In this document: positions 46,602-58,531 of the stretch, in pieces
Layout: each line of letters opens with the position of its first letter
Position numbering within the stretch: position 1 is the stretch's first letter
Source of the DNA: Arthrinium phaeospermum
Taxonomy: Eukaryota > Ascomycota > Sordariomycetes > Amphisphaeriales > Apiosporaceae
Direction: 5' to 3'
DNA length: 64,000 nucleotides
Assembly: GCA_006503535.1 (NCBI GenBank)
Contig: QYRS01000003.1
Location: forward strand, 3,782,001 to 3,846,000
Notes under the pieces: model-generated
What the model was told of the DNA's origin: nothing
Seen by the model: only the letters and a program-made list of their open reading frames with translations
Databases searched by the model: none
Position numbers and translations under genes: made by a program

Positions 46602-47340
46602 ATGCACACAATGCCTCTCCTCAGCCGTCTCTCTTTGCTCCTCCTCTTGGTCTGCTCTGCCCTGGTGTCCGCCGAGTCCTACCTGAAATACTGCAGCAAC
46701 TACGACATCGTTACCTCGCAGAAGGTTCGGAACAAGGTGTTCCTGAAGGCCGATTGTCTGGGCATATACGGGAACACCACGGCGACCCAATGCACGTACC
46801 TGGACCTGAACCAGTGAGTTTTCCGTCTTTTTTATCTCCCCCCATCTTCTCCAAAGTCCCATCAACCAGCTACCTAGGTATCCAGCCCAATCCTGAGATG
46901 CCCATCACAAACTGACCCTGTCCGCACCCGACCCACAGATGCTACGCCTTCGACAAAACCAAGAAGCAGTACAAGAACCAGCGCCTGGGCAAAGGCTTCT
47001 ACAAGGACACCAAGCCCGACCGCGTCTCGTGGTGCCATTTCACCTACGCCGACGCCAGCTTCAAGAACGCAAAAAAGCCAACGGGCATCGAGTGTTCGGC
47101 GCGGGACGAGCTGGCCGGCACTTACACGGCCCAGTTCCGTAAGTTTGGATCCTACGCTCCACACGCCCCAGGGGCCTTGAAGAAAAAAGCGGATTGGTAT
47201 GTTATGTACAGTATGTATACTAATGGGTAAACCCTCTTTGGGATCGTACAGGGAACCTCATTGGTGCTGAACTCGGTTTTCTGCACTGCTGGAAACGCCC
47301 CGGCTTCGGGTGTCCTGAGAACGGCGAGGAGTTCTACTGA
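46602..47340 (+). CDS. Small secreted cysteine-rich protein, CVNH-like
   Basis: Three exons, 46602-46813, 46939-47138 and 47252-47340, encode 166 residues. A signal peptide is at 1-24 (LSLLLLLVCSALVSA-E). The mature part has eight cysteines (31, 52, 64, 72, 103, 123, 150, 158), an even number suited to disulfides. The pattern YLKYC...VFLKADC...TYLDLNQCYAF resembles the cyanovirin-N homology fold, in which a strand-Cys-strand unit is followed by LxAxC and LDLNxCI. The second half (SWCHFTYADASF, GIECSA) could be the repeat of that fold. Fungal CVNH proteins are often mannose-binding lectins. This one lacks a perfect motif, so the call is tentative; a small secreted effector candidate of unknown fold is the alternative. 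Splice sites are consensus (GTGAGT, GTAAGT). Confidence 0.72.
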
Positions 47341-47863
47341 GCAACGAACGAGTGGGAGTGCAGCGGAGGAGTGGCCAGGCATCTGGCGTGGGTGGATGAG
47401 AGAGAGGAGGTCACTGCAGTTGGTCTTCGGTTGATGGGCACGGCGCTTCTCCGGTTTCCCCAAAAACAATGTTCTCTTCGCTCAATGGTCCGTTACTCTG
47501 GCTACAGATGTCAATAACGGTGGCTATTACATTGATGTCCGTTCGGTGGCGAGTGGTTGGTGAATACAAAAGCTTCATACTCAAACGTCACCTGCGAGTT
47601 TTCACTGCCCATTTTACTGTTTTGTTGATGTCCTCGTGTACTTGACTTTTGTGCTACCTTGGTTCCGATACCCGACATTCGATGACAGTCTCAGGGGCCA
47701 GTCACAGCCTGGATATTTACCATCTTAAAATGCCTGCAATCACTATCGGGTAAAGACCGCCGGTACTCTGCTAACCCTTCCCATCCCAATCAACCTGACC
47801 CGAGTGCGTGCCCACTTCCCCCTCCCCTCCCCTCCCCAATCTACATCCCTCCCCCCTGGCCCC
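47341..47863. other. Convergent intergenic region with poly-pyrimidine tract
   Basis: 3' flanks of the CVNH-like and SGNH esterase genes. A C/T-only tract at 47814-47837 includes four C runs (see the G-quadruplex entry). Confidence 0.5.
47818..47837 (-). other. G-quadruplex-capable G tract in the 3' flank of the SGNH esterase gene
   Basis: On the minus strand this reads GGGGAGGGGAGGGGAGGGGG, four G runs of at least four with single-base A loops. It starts 27 bases past the stop codon, so it is probably in the 3' UTR on the mRNA strand. Confidence 0.65.
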
Positions 47864-48807
47864 CTAAGCAATAAAAGGCATCTCCCGCCTCTCCCCCGCC
47901 GCCGCCTCCGCCGCCGCCGCCACCTGGTCCGCCCGCGCGGCCCCGAACGCGCCCAGCAGGGCCGGCCACCAGACGCCGACCATCTTGTCGTCGCCGCCGG
48001 CGTTGGGGTGGATGCCGTCCCGGTTGTCAGACGAGCCGCTGTAGCCCGTGTACTGGTCCACGACCCAGACGGGGCTTTCGGTGGTGTTCTGCGCTGCCGC
48101 CCAGGGCGTGATGGCCTGGTTCAGGGCCTGGATCTTGGCGTTGAAGTTGCCCATGCCCATGGGGATGATCTGGGCGACCTGCTCGCCGACACACCATGTT
48201 AGTCCTGGGGCTTTTCTCTCGTGTGCTGGTGATTGTATGCTTGTGTGTGGGTGTTCGACTGAGAGGGGGAAGATACACAGGAGAGAGGGCAAACGTACGA
48301 CTATCTTCATCTTGGGGTTGCTGTCCCGCATCACCTGGACCAGGTTGGTGAAGGCCGCGATAATCTGGTCGACGGGCTTGTTCTGCTGCACAATGTCGTT
48401 GGTGCCGAGATGCATCGTGACGACGTCGGCCGGGTTCCGCTGCAGCCAGCCCACGAGCTGCTTGTTGTTGGCGATGTTGATGGCCAGGAACCCCGAGTGT
48501 CCTACATTGGGCAATTAGCTTCATGTCGACGGCCACTGACTGGCAAGGGCTCGGTCCGGCGGCCGGTTTACGTACCTTCATTGTCGCGGTCGTACTTGGT
48601 GTCGCGGCAGTTGTTCTCGTTCTTGCCCGACCCCACGAAGTTGACCGTCGCGTAATCCGTGCCCTGCAGCTTCTCCCAGAGCTTGGCGCGCCAGCAGGTG
48701 ATCTCCGTGATGGAGTCGCCGAAGGGCATGTATCGCAGGGCGGTGGTGTTCTGAGCCACCGCAGCGCCCACCAGCGTAGCCAACGACATAAGCTTGAAAG
48801 AGACCAT
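47864..48807 (-). CDS. Secreted SGNH/GDSL esterase (CE3-like)
   Basis: Exons 48807-48576, 48501-48299 and 48178-47864 encode 249 residues. A signal peptide is at 1-18 (FKLMSLATLVGAAVA). The catalytic serine is S32 in LRYMPFGDSITE. The oxyanion-hole residues are G81 in GHSGF and N112 in HLGTNDI. The Asp/His pair is D199 and H202 in DGIHPN. These are the four SGNH blocks, in the order and spacing of carbohydrate esterase family 3 (acetyl xylan esterases). Deacetylation of plant cell-wall polysaccharide is the likely role. The C-terminal tail beyond about 225 is Ala/Glu-rich and ends PFIA. No carbohydrate-binding module is present. The start was chosen at the ATG giving MVSFKLMS, which yields a clean signal peptide; an in-frame ATG further upstream would bury it. 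Confidence 0.86.
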
Positions 48808-49681
48808 CGTGGATATGTATGGAATTGCTCTATGTGGGAAAGGTGTTGTGTGTTCAAGTTGAGTACTTTCATTCACCCCGCTGATAGACGAACTCGTGAG
48901 CGAATATCAGTCACCATGACGGGCTCTATTATAGGTGCTCGCCTGTAATAAGATACGTACATCCTCGGCACTTGGAGAACATATGCCGGCCGTATCACAG
49001 ACCTGGAAGCAGGACGGCTGTCCCCCCGAGTACCGGGTAAAGTGGCTATTTAGACGAGCCACTTTCCGGGTATTCTGGCATGATGAAGCCTCAACCCCAG
49101 CCTCACTGCTCATGTCGTCGTATTAGATTGTGGTATCGCGACATTGGAAGGCTAATCTCCCAATTTGTAATTGACACGATCTAAGGTGGGATTTCGCAAG
49201 GCGGGGGGTCTGGGCCTGGTCTCGACCTGTGGAAGCTCCATGATGCATTTTCTCCTTTTCCCCATCCGGAGAGCTCTCTAGTCTCCGCAATCCGCTCCCC
49301 CGCCTGGCAATTGGTGCAATGTGACAGAAGGCGCTGCAGGTGACTGTCCGACTCAATTGGCTCGATTCACATCAGTAGTATGACCCAAAGAGCGACCCAT
49401 TTCGTCGCCGCCAAGACTATATCCTTTGCTGATTGAGCAAACAGGGAAGATTTTATGATAGACATATGGTAGGTTAACCTTGAAAAGGGGTGCTCTGCTA
49501 TCTCGCCTCTCGTTGAGCTGATATCTCCTCGAAAAAGGGGTCCCCCGGCAAGGATGGCATCAGTACCCTCCCCGCTGTCCCAACCATTGCCGAGTACTCA
49601 CATTCATCTCAATAAAGCCCAGCCCATGGCACTGTCCCTACCAGACCCCTTGAACACAGAGCGCCCTCTGCGACTCTCAAC
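48808..49681. other. Intergenic; promoter of the SGNH esterase
   Basis: A TATAATAG-like element on the minus strand near 48925-48932 is about 120 bases before the esterase start. No gene is seen. Confidence 0.45.
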
Positions 49682-50222
49682 TCAGTAATACCTAGCCACC
49701 CCCTCGCCCGACTCCGCAATATCATTCAGCTCCGCAAACGAAGGCTGCATGCTTTTTCCCGCAGCATCCACATTCACCAACCTCCCGTCCTCGAGGTAAA
49801 CCTCGACCCACGTCAACGTGACCGTGGTCGTCGCCAGGTCCACATACGGCTCACACTCGACGTGGAGCGCCTTGAAGCCCTCGTCGGCCGACACTTCCAG
49901 TAGGGACTTCACATCTTTGAAGTAGTACTCGATCTCCATATCGTGGCTGTTGACGGGGTACGGGAGCTTCATGCTCTCGGCCAGGGCGCGGGTGGCGGTC
50001 GTGTTGAACGCCTGTGGATGGGTTAGCGTGTATCTGTTGCTGAAGAGTCCATGGTAAGTGAGTACGCACCATTTGGTACTTCAAGATCCCGTGCCTTTCG
50101 TGGATCTTGGCGCACTCGACTCCGTGGCGATGGGAGAGGAAGTCGTGGAACTCTTCTTCGGACTTGTCTTGGTTGCGTTGGTACCGACCCGACAGACGGA
50201 GCACGCGCTCTGGCTTGGCCAT
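49682..50222 (-). CDS. EthD-domain (dimeric alpha-beta barrel) protein
   Basis: Two exons, 50222-50070 and 50011-49682, encode 160 residues. The N-terminal half (KPERVLRLSGRYQRNQDKSE then EEFHDFLSHRHGVECAKIHE) has the pattern of EthD-family small proteins: a strand, a KxGxS/R-like turn, a helix, and 'HGVECAKIHERHGILKYQ' with the conserved HG...K...H. Such proteins form dimeric ferredoxin-like barrels; fungal members occur in polyketide and aromatic pathways, often as cyclases or decarboxylases. The C-terminal half contains an HDMEIEYYFKDVKSLLEVSA segment. The specific reaction cannot be read from sequence. It stands alone, without a neighbouring synthase gene. A TATA-like element (minus strand, 50349-50355) is about 130 bases upstream. 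Confidence 0.72.
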
Positions 50223-51573
50223 GGTGACGGATGCTGGGTGGGAAGGGCCGGAGAGTGTACTATTGGGCGCGACAGAAAGAGTCCTTTGCCTGGATTGCGG
50301 GTGATATATGAGAACAGAAATCGAAACGCAAAAGAAGGAGGAGAGAGGTATATATGGTCAAAGATCCTCCGCGCACCAACAACAAGAGTGGAGTGAAAGA
50401 CATGCATAACAGGGTAGCAGTAGCTGAGGCAAGGGATGGACGCGTTGGGGATGTGATAGGCACAGAACCCACTCATGGTTGGAAATAACAATGACACTGC
50501 TTAAGAAGTTCAAATGTATACCGTTTGATCCCATCCTTGTAGCTAGCATTTGATACACCGTCTGTTGGTCTTTGGCATGCACCGTACGCCGATATGGTTC
50601 ACTTGCTGGTTCACTGGCTGCCAAGCCTCCTCCACGGAAACGGCGCATGCCAGACACTCTTCATCCTCATCCTCGTCTCCCCCTTTGTGTGACGGACTCC
50701 AAAGGATACCTTGCGCCCTACCCCCTATTCATCTCAGCCCTACCCGGCTGCCAAGCACGCAGCGACTTGGCCGTAGCTGTTCAAGATCCATAGCGATTGG
50801 CTGATGCGCTCATCCCGAAAGGTAAGCTAAGATGTCCTGCTGGAAAATGTATAGGGGACTTGGATTGCGCGATAGGAACGAACATACAATGCCATTAGGT
50901 TTTATATAATCCAGCGCGACAGACAGGTGGATACATGGCCTTGAGCTCGCGGGGTGAATCTGGGGATGGCATGTTTTTGTAGTATCACCGACTAGCTGCC
51001 ATGTGTTCGTCATGTTCAATTGAAATCATACGATTATGATGTAATGCCATCACCCAAAGCCTAATGAAGCTGTTTCACAGTCACATAATCAATTACACAC
51101 ATGTGAGAAAGAAGCCGTTGATGTTAAGTGCGGAAAACCCAGATGTATTGTACAACCTCCATGAGGGAAGTGGTGGAGTCTTTGTCTGTCTCTAGACGGT
51201 GATGTTGAGTCTAAACTCTATGCCTGATGACACTCATGCATCTATGCATCTATACGGCCCCCTCTTAGCCTCTTAGGACGTCGGCTGGAATGCTCGGAAT
51301 GCTGTCCAAGAATCTTTGAGAACCCCTCCAGGCGAAATGTGACACTTGCAGGAGTCCGCTAAAATCCCAGTCCGGTACCGCCCTGTCTAAATGCGATGAA
51401 AACACAAAACGAGAAAAAGCAGCTGGCTGTGCGAATCTATGCTGCAATTGCCGAGCGGTCCCTTGGAGCGCCCTTTACCCCGGCCCTTTCGCCGGAGTCC
51501 ACCTTTTCCTTGTCATTAAGTCCTCCTCCAGGATCGTAAATCACCTTCTGCACCCATCTGCGGAATTGGTCGC
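50223..51573. other. Intergenic, 1.35 kb; no gene seen
   Basis: Upstream of the EthD gene and 3' of the phosphate carrier. No coding motif. Confidence 0.45.
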
Positions 51574-52772
51574 TTATTTGGCGATCTCAACACCGCCAGA
51601 GGCACCGAGAGCCTTCTTCAGGTCACCGTAGATGGCGAACTGACCAGCAGTGATGGTACCGACCATGGCAAGACGGGCACCGATACCGCTGAAAGAGCCC
51701 TTGAGGCCGAGCTCCTTGGCGATCTTGACCAGACGGCTGGTGGTGCTCTCGCCGGGGGCGCCCTTGGACTTGTTGATCTTGGACAGCATGGTGTCGGCGG
51801 GCTGAGAGATGATGGCAGCGGCGAAACCGGCAATCAGACCAGAGCCCAGGTTGGCAACAGTCTGCATGCTGTCGGACAGGGACTTCTTGGGCCAGATGCT
51901 GAAGACAAACTCGGAGACCTTCTCGAAGGCAACGAACTTGGCCATGGTGTAGGGGATCCTGGGGGGCATCGCGTTAGCTGTGCGGTCTCGATTGATATCC
52001 CGAGATTGAAGAGAACTTACTGCTTGAACAGAATGGGGCCGAAACCGGCGTAGAAAGCACCGACACCCTCGTTCTTCAGCATCTTGGAGAAACCACCAAT
52101 GAGGCCGTTAGCGTAGGTGGGCTCAGACACGAGACGGATACGGGTAGCCTCAAGAGGGCAGAGGGCGATATCAGCGAAGAACTCGGCGGCACCAGCGGAG
52201 GCGAGGTAGACGAGAGTGCGGTTGTTGGAGGCAGCCTCGTAGCCGATGGTGTTGATCGACTGCTGCTTGAAGAACTCGTAACCTCCGAACTTGAAGGCAC
52301 CCTGGAGGAAGTAACCGGCAAAGGTGGGACCGGCACCGGTGAGCAGAGCACCGGCACCCTCCTTGGCGATGACCTGGCGGAAACCACCGATCATACCACG
52401 GTTGTAGGTGGCGGGGTCGAGCTGGATACGGGTCTTGACGCTGTCGGGGAGGAGTCAATGTCAGCCTTTGTCAGAATTGAGGTTGCGCGCAATTGGAATC
52501 GTGGCCAATTGCTCTTCATGGTGGGCGAATTGCAAGCGCCGCGACCGTGGTCACTTCGCGGCCATGATCTGCGCCAACTACAGAGAACGAGGTGCAACAT
52601 ACACATCAACGGGGGTAAGACCACCGTGGGTGACGGAACAGCAGACAGCGCCAGCCAGGGCGAATCTGGAGTAGAGCTGGAAGCCGGTCATCTCGCCGGG
52701 AGCGTTGGCCTTGGCCTTCTCGACGACGGCATCGAGCTTGACCGAGCCGGTGGAGGGGGCGGAAGAGGCCAT
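51574..52772 (-). CDS. MIR1: Mitochondrial phosphate carrier
   Basis: The carrier imports phosphate with protons into the matrix for ATP synthesis. Three exons, 52772-52603, 52440-52021 and 51958-51574, encode 324 residues. Three repeats each carry the carrier signature: PVDVVKTR (54-61, built across intron 1), CPLEATRIR and QPADTMLSK. Distinctive for the phosphate-carrier subgroup are [20 protein letters not shown] in helix 1, [20 protein letters not shown] and [16 protein letters not shown], followed by [16 protein letters not shown]. The codons are strongly biased to C-ending, GGT/CTC forms, fitting a highly expressed housekeeping gene. A TATA box is not obvious. Family identity is clear; the exact yeast-type symbol is used because this is the single phosphate carrier type in most fungi. 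Confidence 0.95.
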
Positions 52773-54169
52773 TGTGATGTGCTGCGAACAGGAAAAAGAA
52801 TAAAAATTAAGGGATTGAGTGGAGAGAGAGACTGAACGACTTCTGGAGGAGTTCGTTCAAAGAATGCGCAGGCAGATGGGCAGTGAGGCTTTTAGGGATG
52901 ATGATGGAAGAAATTGAAGATCAGACTGGCAGCCGGTGTGTGTGGCCCTTTCAGATAAATTATCTGTCGGCTGGCTGGAGCAAGGCAAAGGTCCAAGGTA
53001 CATCCGACACAATTTTTCCCTCGGGCTAACACGGAAAACTCTCCTGCTAACTGTCCAAGCGGCTGGGGACCCCCCACTTGCCTGCCCATCCACCAACCAT
53101 GGGCCGCCAATTCCGGCCAGCCGAATCAAGATTCTTAAAGTCAATTCACCCAGTCCGCTTTCTCCTGCAAGCAGACACCGCCGGTGATAAATTCTTAGCT
53201 AAGTTGGCACCGCTGCAGAGTCATGAACCACGAAGTATTTGTCACTCTAGATCGTCTACGAGCCATTGCCCCTTTTTGCGTCCCGAAAGATCTTCAAGCG
53301 CAGCCGTAATGCCAACTAGCAAACTCACCCAAAGCCTTGGTTTCTTCGTGGGTGTCGTCTTAACTCCGAGACAGCCCGACCATTGGGAAGGTCCACCAAT
53401 TACCTCACTACGTCGCAGCTAACCTGCCCTTAGCGCGAGTCAGCTTCGAGGAATCCACCACGTTGCCGTAGTTGCGTCGATCGTGATTGGCGAAGTAGAG
53501 TGAAGCTGCAAGTGGCCGATAAGATTGAGTTCAAAGGTCGAGATAAGAGGGTTGCGGTTGCCCATGATGAGCGTGATATATCAATTCCGTCTTTCAATTG
53601 AATTTTCCCATCTACCATCAATTGAATTCAGTGTCTAATTATAGAAGGCCGTTCCTTCTCTTCGAAGGTCTACTCCAAAGGTTCATTTGCTCATGGCGAA
53701 CTTGGTCGTTTTTCGCAACCCCATCTGCTAGCAGCGATGACGGAAGCTATCACGCCGAACGCTTATTTCACATGCCAAAAGCCCAGAACTATGATCTGAC
53801 TGACGTCTCAACCAGCGCCTGCCCCTTGCATATGCATGCGTCTTTGAGAATTCGAAGATTTAAGGGCGCAAAAACAATTATGTGAGAACATGGATACCGC
53901 TTTTGCTTTTAGTTTCGAATTCGAAAGTTTCTGTTGCCGACCGCGAGCAGTGAGGTGGGGCAGTACGGAGTACGGTCTGCCTGTTTGCTTTGCGACCCTC
54001 ACAGTCCCGTGGAATCTCGGAAGAACCTCAAGCGCCCGGCCCTAGTACGGGGTTTATACAATTGCTCGATAAATTGGTGATCATCTATCATTTGATGTTT
54101 CTGGCATCATGTTAGTTGACGAGTTCCGGAGAAGCTCACAAGGCAGGCCCCTTTACCAACAATGGCGAC
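52773..54169. other. Intergenic, 1.4 kb; no gene seen
   Basis: Promoter of the phosphate carrier followed by unique DNA. No coding motif found. Confidence 0.45.
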
Positions 54170-55723
54170 TTACAAAAACGTTTCCAGGGGCTCTCCCCTC
54201 CGCGGGTCTGCCTCGCCATATATCTCCGGCGAGTAGCTGACCTCACTGTACGTATGGATCAACTCCCTCCAGTAGCAAGCCGTCGCGGCCTCAGTAAGGT
54301 AACGGTGGCGGAACGTCTCGACAGCATTGGAGGCTATCGTCTTGGCGACTTCGGTATTTCGAAGGAAGTCTAGCGTGCCCTTCTCCAAGTCTGGCCCGGT
54401 ATAATCGACCAACATCACGTTCTGGATTTCCGGCAACGAGTTTCGGGAGTCTTCAATAGGCTTCGAGTACATCAGACTGTGGTATAGATGGATCCACTTT
54501 GGACTCTGCATCACGTTGACGGATGTGCAGAGAAGTGAGTCGAGTCTGTTGAATGTGGACTGAGAATCAGGATGGACGAACACCTTGTGGCGGCAGACGT
54601 CGGGCGCGGACATGCCAGGTCGGGGAGTATTCGTCAAGAGAAGCGAACCCCAATCATCCGTGTCGCTGTTTTCCTTCGTCTTGGTACGTCTGCTTTGCGA
54701 CTCCTGCCCATCAATCTCGGCAGCTATTTTCCCCAGCGGCTTGAATGTAACACTTCCCTGGTTAACATCCCGCTTTGTGTTCTGTCGCGAGGAGTTCGAC
54801 TTAGAAGTTTCCAAGGATCCAATAAACGGCGTCAGCCAGACCTTATCGTCCTGTTCCCTCCTATCCAGCACCCATACGGGCTTGGTAACATCCGCGACTT
54901 GGCCGCGCACGTCGAGTACGAATTCGATATTAGGGATGTCATTTTCGGGGTCATTGATGATGGATTGTTGGATGGACTGGAGTGTGGCGCCCGCAGCTAC
55001 ACGGGAGTCTTCGATTGTCAGATTTGAATCTACAATATGCAGCTTTAAACGGATTGAAGTCGTCAGCTCTTGTCTTTCTCAAAGCTAGGCTGGTAGCTGA
55101 CCTACCTCTCCATCGAACACGGCGACTCTCACACGACCCTCTTTGACGTCGATGGCGTTAATATCGTCCAAGCTGGTATGGTATTTCTCGTACTGCTGCT
55201 TTGCACGGAGAAGTTCGTCGAACAGCCCGGGAAACGCCTTCCTGCACTGGTGCCGGGAGAGAGTGAGGTCATGTGCATCTCTGGAATATCTCCATCGCCA
55301 GGTCAGCCCGATTTGGTCGAGGAGCTGTGACACTTGGATCCAAAATCGCCTGCCCAAGGCATTGAAGAGAGGTCTTCCGAAGTTATTCCCGGGCGCGCCG
55401 TCGGGCTTTATAACTTGATTCAGCTTTGGAGCAAAGACCGGTTCAATTACATCCTGCTTCCCCTCCTCACGACTTTGGCGACGAGATATAGCTGGTAAGC
55501 GGCGTTGGTATAGTGCGTGGAAACAGTCCGCGTGTTCACGCCCGGCGCAAGGCTCCAGCAAGCCCCATGGGACCGAGGGAAAGGGGCTCGCGTCCCAGCT
55601 CACGGAGAGTAACGAGGCACAGATGATGAGCGCGAGGAAGGCATGGACTTGAGAGCAGCGTCGGCGTGGGATACCGAGACTACAGAATCGTCTTAGTCGA
55701 GGGAGTCCAGGAATCGGTAACAT
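54170..55723 (-). CDS. GT90/CAP10-like glycosyltransferase, type II membrane protein
   Basis: Two exons, 55723-55106 and 55042-54170, encode 496 residues. A signal anchor is at about 25-42 (VHAFLALIICASLLSVSW). Lumenal domain motifs are those of the fungal CAP10 (GT90) group: the CF..LY..R region, LVHG-like LDVRGQVADVTKP, HKVFVHPDSQSTFNRLDSLL, PKWIHLYHSLMYSKPIED and FRHRYLTEAATACYWRELIH. GT90 enzymes include xylosyl- and glucosyltransferases acting in the secretory pathway. The first exon contains an RRQSREEGKQ stretch and an LFDELL segment. Some of the usual acidic catalytic blocks (DxD-like) are not obvious, so activity cannot be assumed. The start is the first ATG; a GTG-opened extension upstream is open for 11 further codons. 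Confidence 0.8.
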
Positions 55724-57530
55724 TTGGTCGCTGTGCACATGTCTGTTCCGTGTCACCGGGAAAAGGACATGCTGGAGCGAAAGGTTTTCGGCCAGGCTGT
55801 TCGGAAACTAGATCGTAATGCAGACCCGGGCTCTCGTGCGAAGGGGACTTCAGAGCTATTAAAGGGAAGCCTGGCCCTCTTGCAGCACGGCTCCCTTGGC
55901 ACTGCGGCGGCCATGGTGGGTGGCATCACGGAGGTCCTTAGATTGCAGGTGCGTAACTGCATGCCTCATTTGGGGGATGGATCCGTTTCGGGTTCACTCA
56001 GCCTGCAAAGCCTCCAACCAGGATTCTTCCAGCGAGCATTGCGGTTGGCGCTGACGTCGCCGAGCTCGAGTACGGGTTGGTAGAGGCCAACTGCTGCTGC
56101 TTGTATACATATAGAATGGGGTGGCGCCCTAAATAATCCTGCCCCCCTGGTAAGCGCTAATGCCGTCAGCGATATTGTTCTTTTAGCAATGTCTACTTAT
56201 ACTTCTCTTGTATGTAGTCGTGGTGCTCTTTGATAGCCATACATGTGTGGTTCAGCACCTATGCATGCTTTGGCCAATGTCTACTGGGAATGACCACCAT
56301 TAACTTCGCGCACGCTAATAGGACCATATCTCCCACTCCGTGACAGTTGGTCGTGGTTTAAATGCTGCTCAGCCTTGGTCATCTCGGCTACGATCAGCAC
56401 CCAGCTGAGGCTGACGTTTGACATCGATGCAGATCCCGGCTCTGTACTACCGCTCGGAACATACGGCACATACCTTACCTTGCAGGATCCGGCTGTCCAG
56501 ATATGTGGTGGCTATTCGCTCAGCCGTCGTGGCATGCGCGCGGCCAGCGATCCTCCTTTCTGCAATGGCTCCAGAAAGTGGAGGCGACTTTGAAGCGCAC
56601 TGGACTGTTGCTCTTACATAGGTACTTATGTATAGAAACAAAGCGCACCCAGCCTTGTAGGCAGGGTGCGACCGCGGCTGATGTAGCAATTGGAGAAGAT
56701 ATATGCCACCTACATCCACGCCCATAAAAGCAGCGTCGGTTCGCGACCGTTAATAGCTGATGGGTGGAATGGTAAGCTGCAAACTGCAGCATCACTAACA
56801 GCTGGGGGGGTTGCGACATGCAGCATCTGTGTGTTGCATGTTGGAGCCTGTTGCGATCCAACCAGCCAACATGATATGGTGCAGGGGAATATGCAAATGG
56901 ATAAATCGGGTTCTTTACTTCAAACTTGAGGGACCGCCTGAAAGGAGCGCGACATGATGAATGAGCACTTTGGCGGTCGCTGGCGCTCGTATCTAACTGG
57001 GCGCGCCCCAGCATAGTCCCCTGAGTGGGATTGGCAATAAGTCCTCCAGGATGCTGGATGGATTGCTGTCGTGATGCCAACCTAAGATAATGCAACTTTC
57101 ATGAAATCCCGAGGTATATAATTGTAGATATTATGAATATGAATAGATTGGAATAGTCATTATCTCATACATACCTGGTCGGATCTGAACGAAGTGGGAA
57201 TAGGTATCGAGATCCATGTTTGCTACCATCTGCAAGAGCACTCTGGGCGTTACCGTGCACGCCCCACTGGAGTCGCAACGCCCGCAGAACAGTGATGTCA
57301 AAGATCTACAGCAGCTCCCCTTGCCTGAGTGACGTAAAGGATAACAAGCTGTCTTGTCGACACAATAAGTAGCAACTGCCTTCTCGAGTTGATACTTTCT
57401 ACAATCTGCACTCAATCCTCAATCTACTCTGACACTCTTCAACTCTGAACCAAGATACAATATTGCGCTTCGCGTCCAATTACCACCAAGTCCACACACC
57501 TTTCTTCAGAACCAAACCAAACCAAACGCC
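55724..57530. other. Intergenic, 1.8 kb; no gene seen
   Basis: The region adjoins the GT90 promoter and ends in the leader of the small hydrophilic-protein gene. A minus-strand cysteine-rich frame (57131-57415) lacks an ATG start and was not accepted. Confidence 0.4.
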
Positions 57531-57862
57531 ATGGCTCCCTCCAAGACACCCGGCTCCAACAACGCCGCCAGCGACACCTTCCTCAAGCAGCAAGCTGAAG
57601 GTAAGTCCCAAGCAAGAAAGAGGTAACCTACGCAATTGGGAATCTTGCTAACATAATACGCTTGCACATAGCCAAGGGCCTCGGAGCCGACAACGCCCCC
57701 GCCCACAAGGAAGCCCCCGCCCCGGGCGAGGCCCCCGTCGCGTCCGACTCGGGTCTCGTCAGCGGCGGCAATGCCACCAACATCCCCGGCGAGAAGGGCC
57801 TCAAGGACGTGCCCGTCAGCGAGGAGCGCAACAACGAGACGAACGGCAACACCATGACATAA
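57531..57862 (+). CDS. Small hydrophilic, probably disordered protein
   Basis: Two exons, 57531-57600 and 57672-57862, joined by a 71-nt intron (donor GTAAGT, acceptor CATAG), encode 86 residues. The composition is rich in Ala, Gly, Pro, Glu and Asn with no predicted helix or signal. Typical stretches are MAPSKTPGSNNAASDTFLKQ and APAPGEAPVASDSGLVSGGN. The C-terminus is NETNGNTMT. I do not recognise a named family, but short Ala/Pro/Glu proteins of this style are common in filamentous fungi, sometimes stress- or conidiation-linked. That link is inference only. The splice and GC-rich coding third positions support a real gene. Confidence 0.62.
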
Positions 57863-58531
57863 TAATCGGATGGGGACCACCTAGACTCTTTTACTGGAGG
57901 TGGAAGGGAGAGAAGAAGATCATCACGTTTAATGAATGAATGACATGGCCAAATCCTTGATATTAGCGGGCGATTTTGTTGACGTGGACATGCTGCGCTG
58001 CGCTGCGCTATGTGGTTCATGCTCGTTCTGGGCTGAAACGGCGGTGCTGGCCAGCTAGCCAGCGCACCACTTATAGACATGGCAATGAATAACATCTATG
58101 CAAACATGACAACGGTTCCTCCCGCGTGCAAGATTGACATGTGGCTCTATTGAATCTATAGAGGCATGGAACACTTAGTTTGACAAGGCGGCTATATTAA
58201 TAAAGATAAATGAGGTGTATGTCTTTCATGCGTTTGTTTTACCCATCGGGTTGTCGGGCAGATCGAAGACGCAGGCTAGGGACGGCCCAACTCAGCGAGC
58301 TAGTAGTGTTATCCCTTGCCCGCCGGTGTTAAGCACTAATACACCCCGCAAACCCCGTTCGTTTATATACCACAGCACTCGCATATAAGCCGTTATACTT
58401 TAATCCGACGTTCCGTGTTGATCTTTTGTTTCTCTCTCGAACAAACATTTATTGACATCAGCCCTCTAAAGCGACGAAAACCGCACCAACAACCCGGATA
58501 CCATCATCCAAGAGAACAGGAACTTAGAAGA
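57863..58531. other. Intergenic; promoter of the NmrA/epimerase-like gene
   Basis: A TATATA element at 58364-58369 is about 165 bases before the next gene's start, followed by a C-poor leader. Confidence 0.4.

Noticed and set aside
57131..57415. Minus-strand 94-codon cysteine-rich frame
   Set aside because: It starts only at TTG, has no signal peptide and lies in the promoter of the small-protein gene; cysteine spacing looks random.
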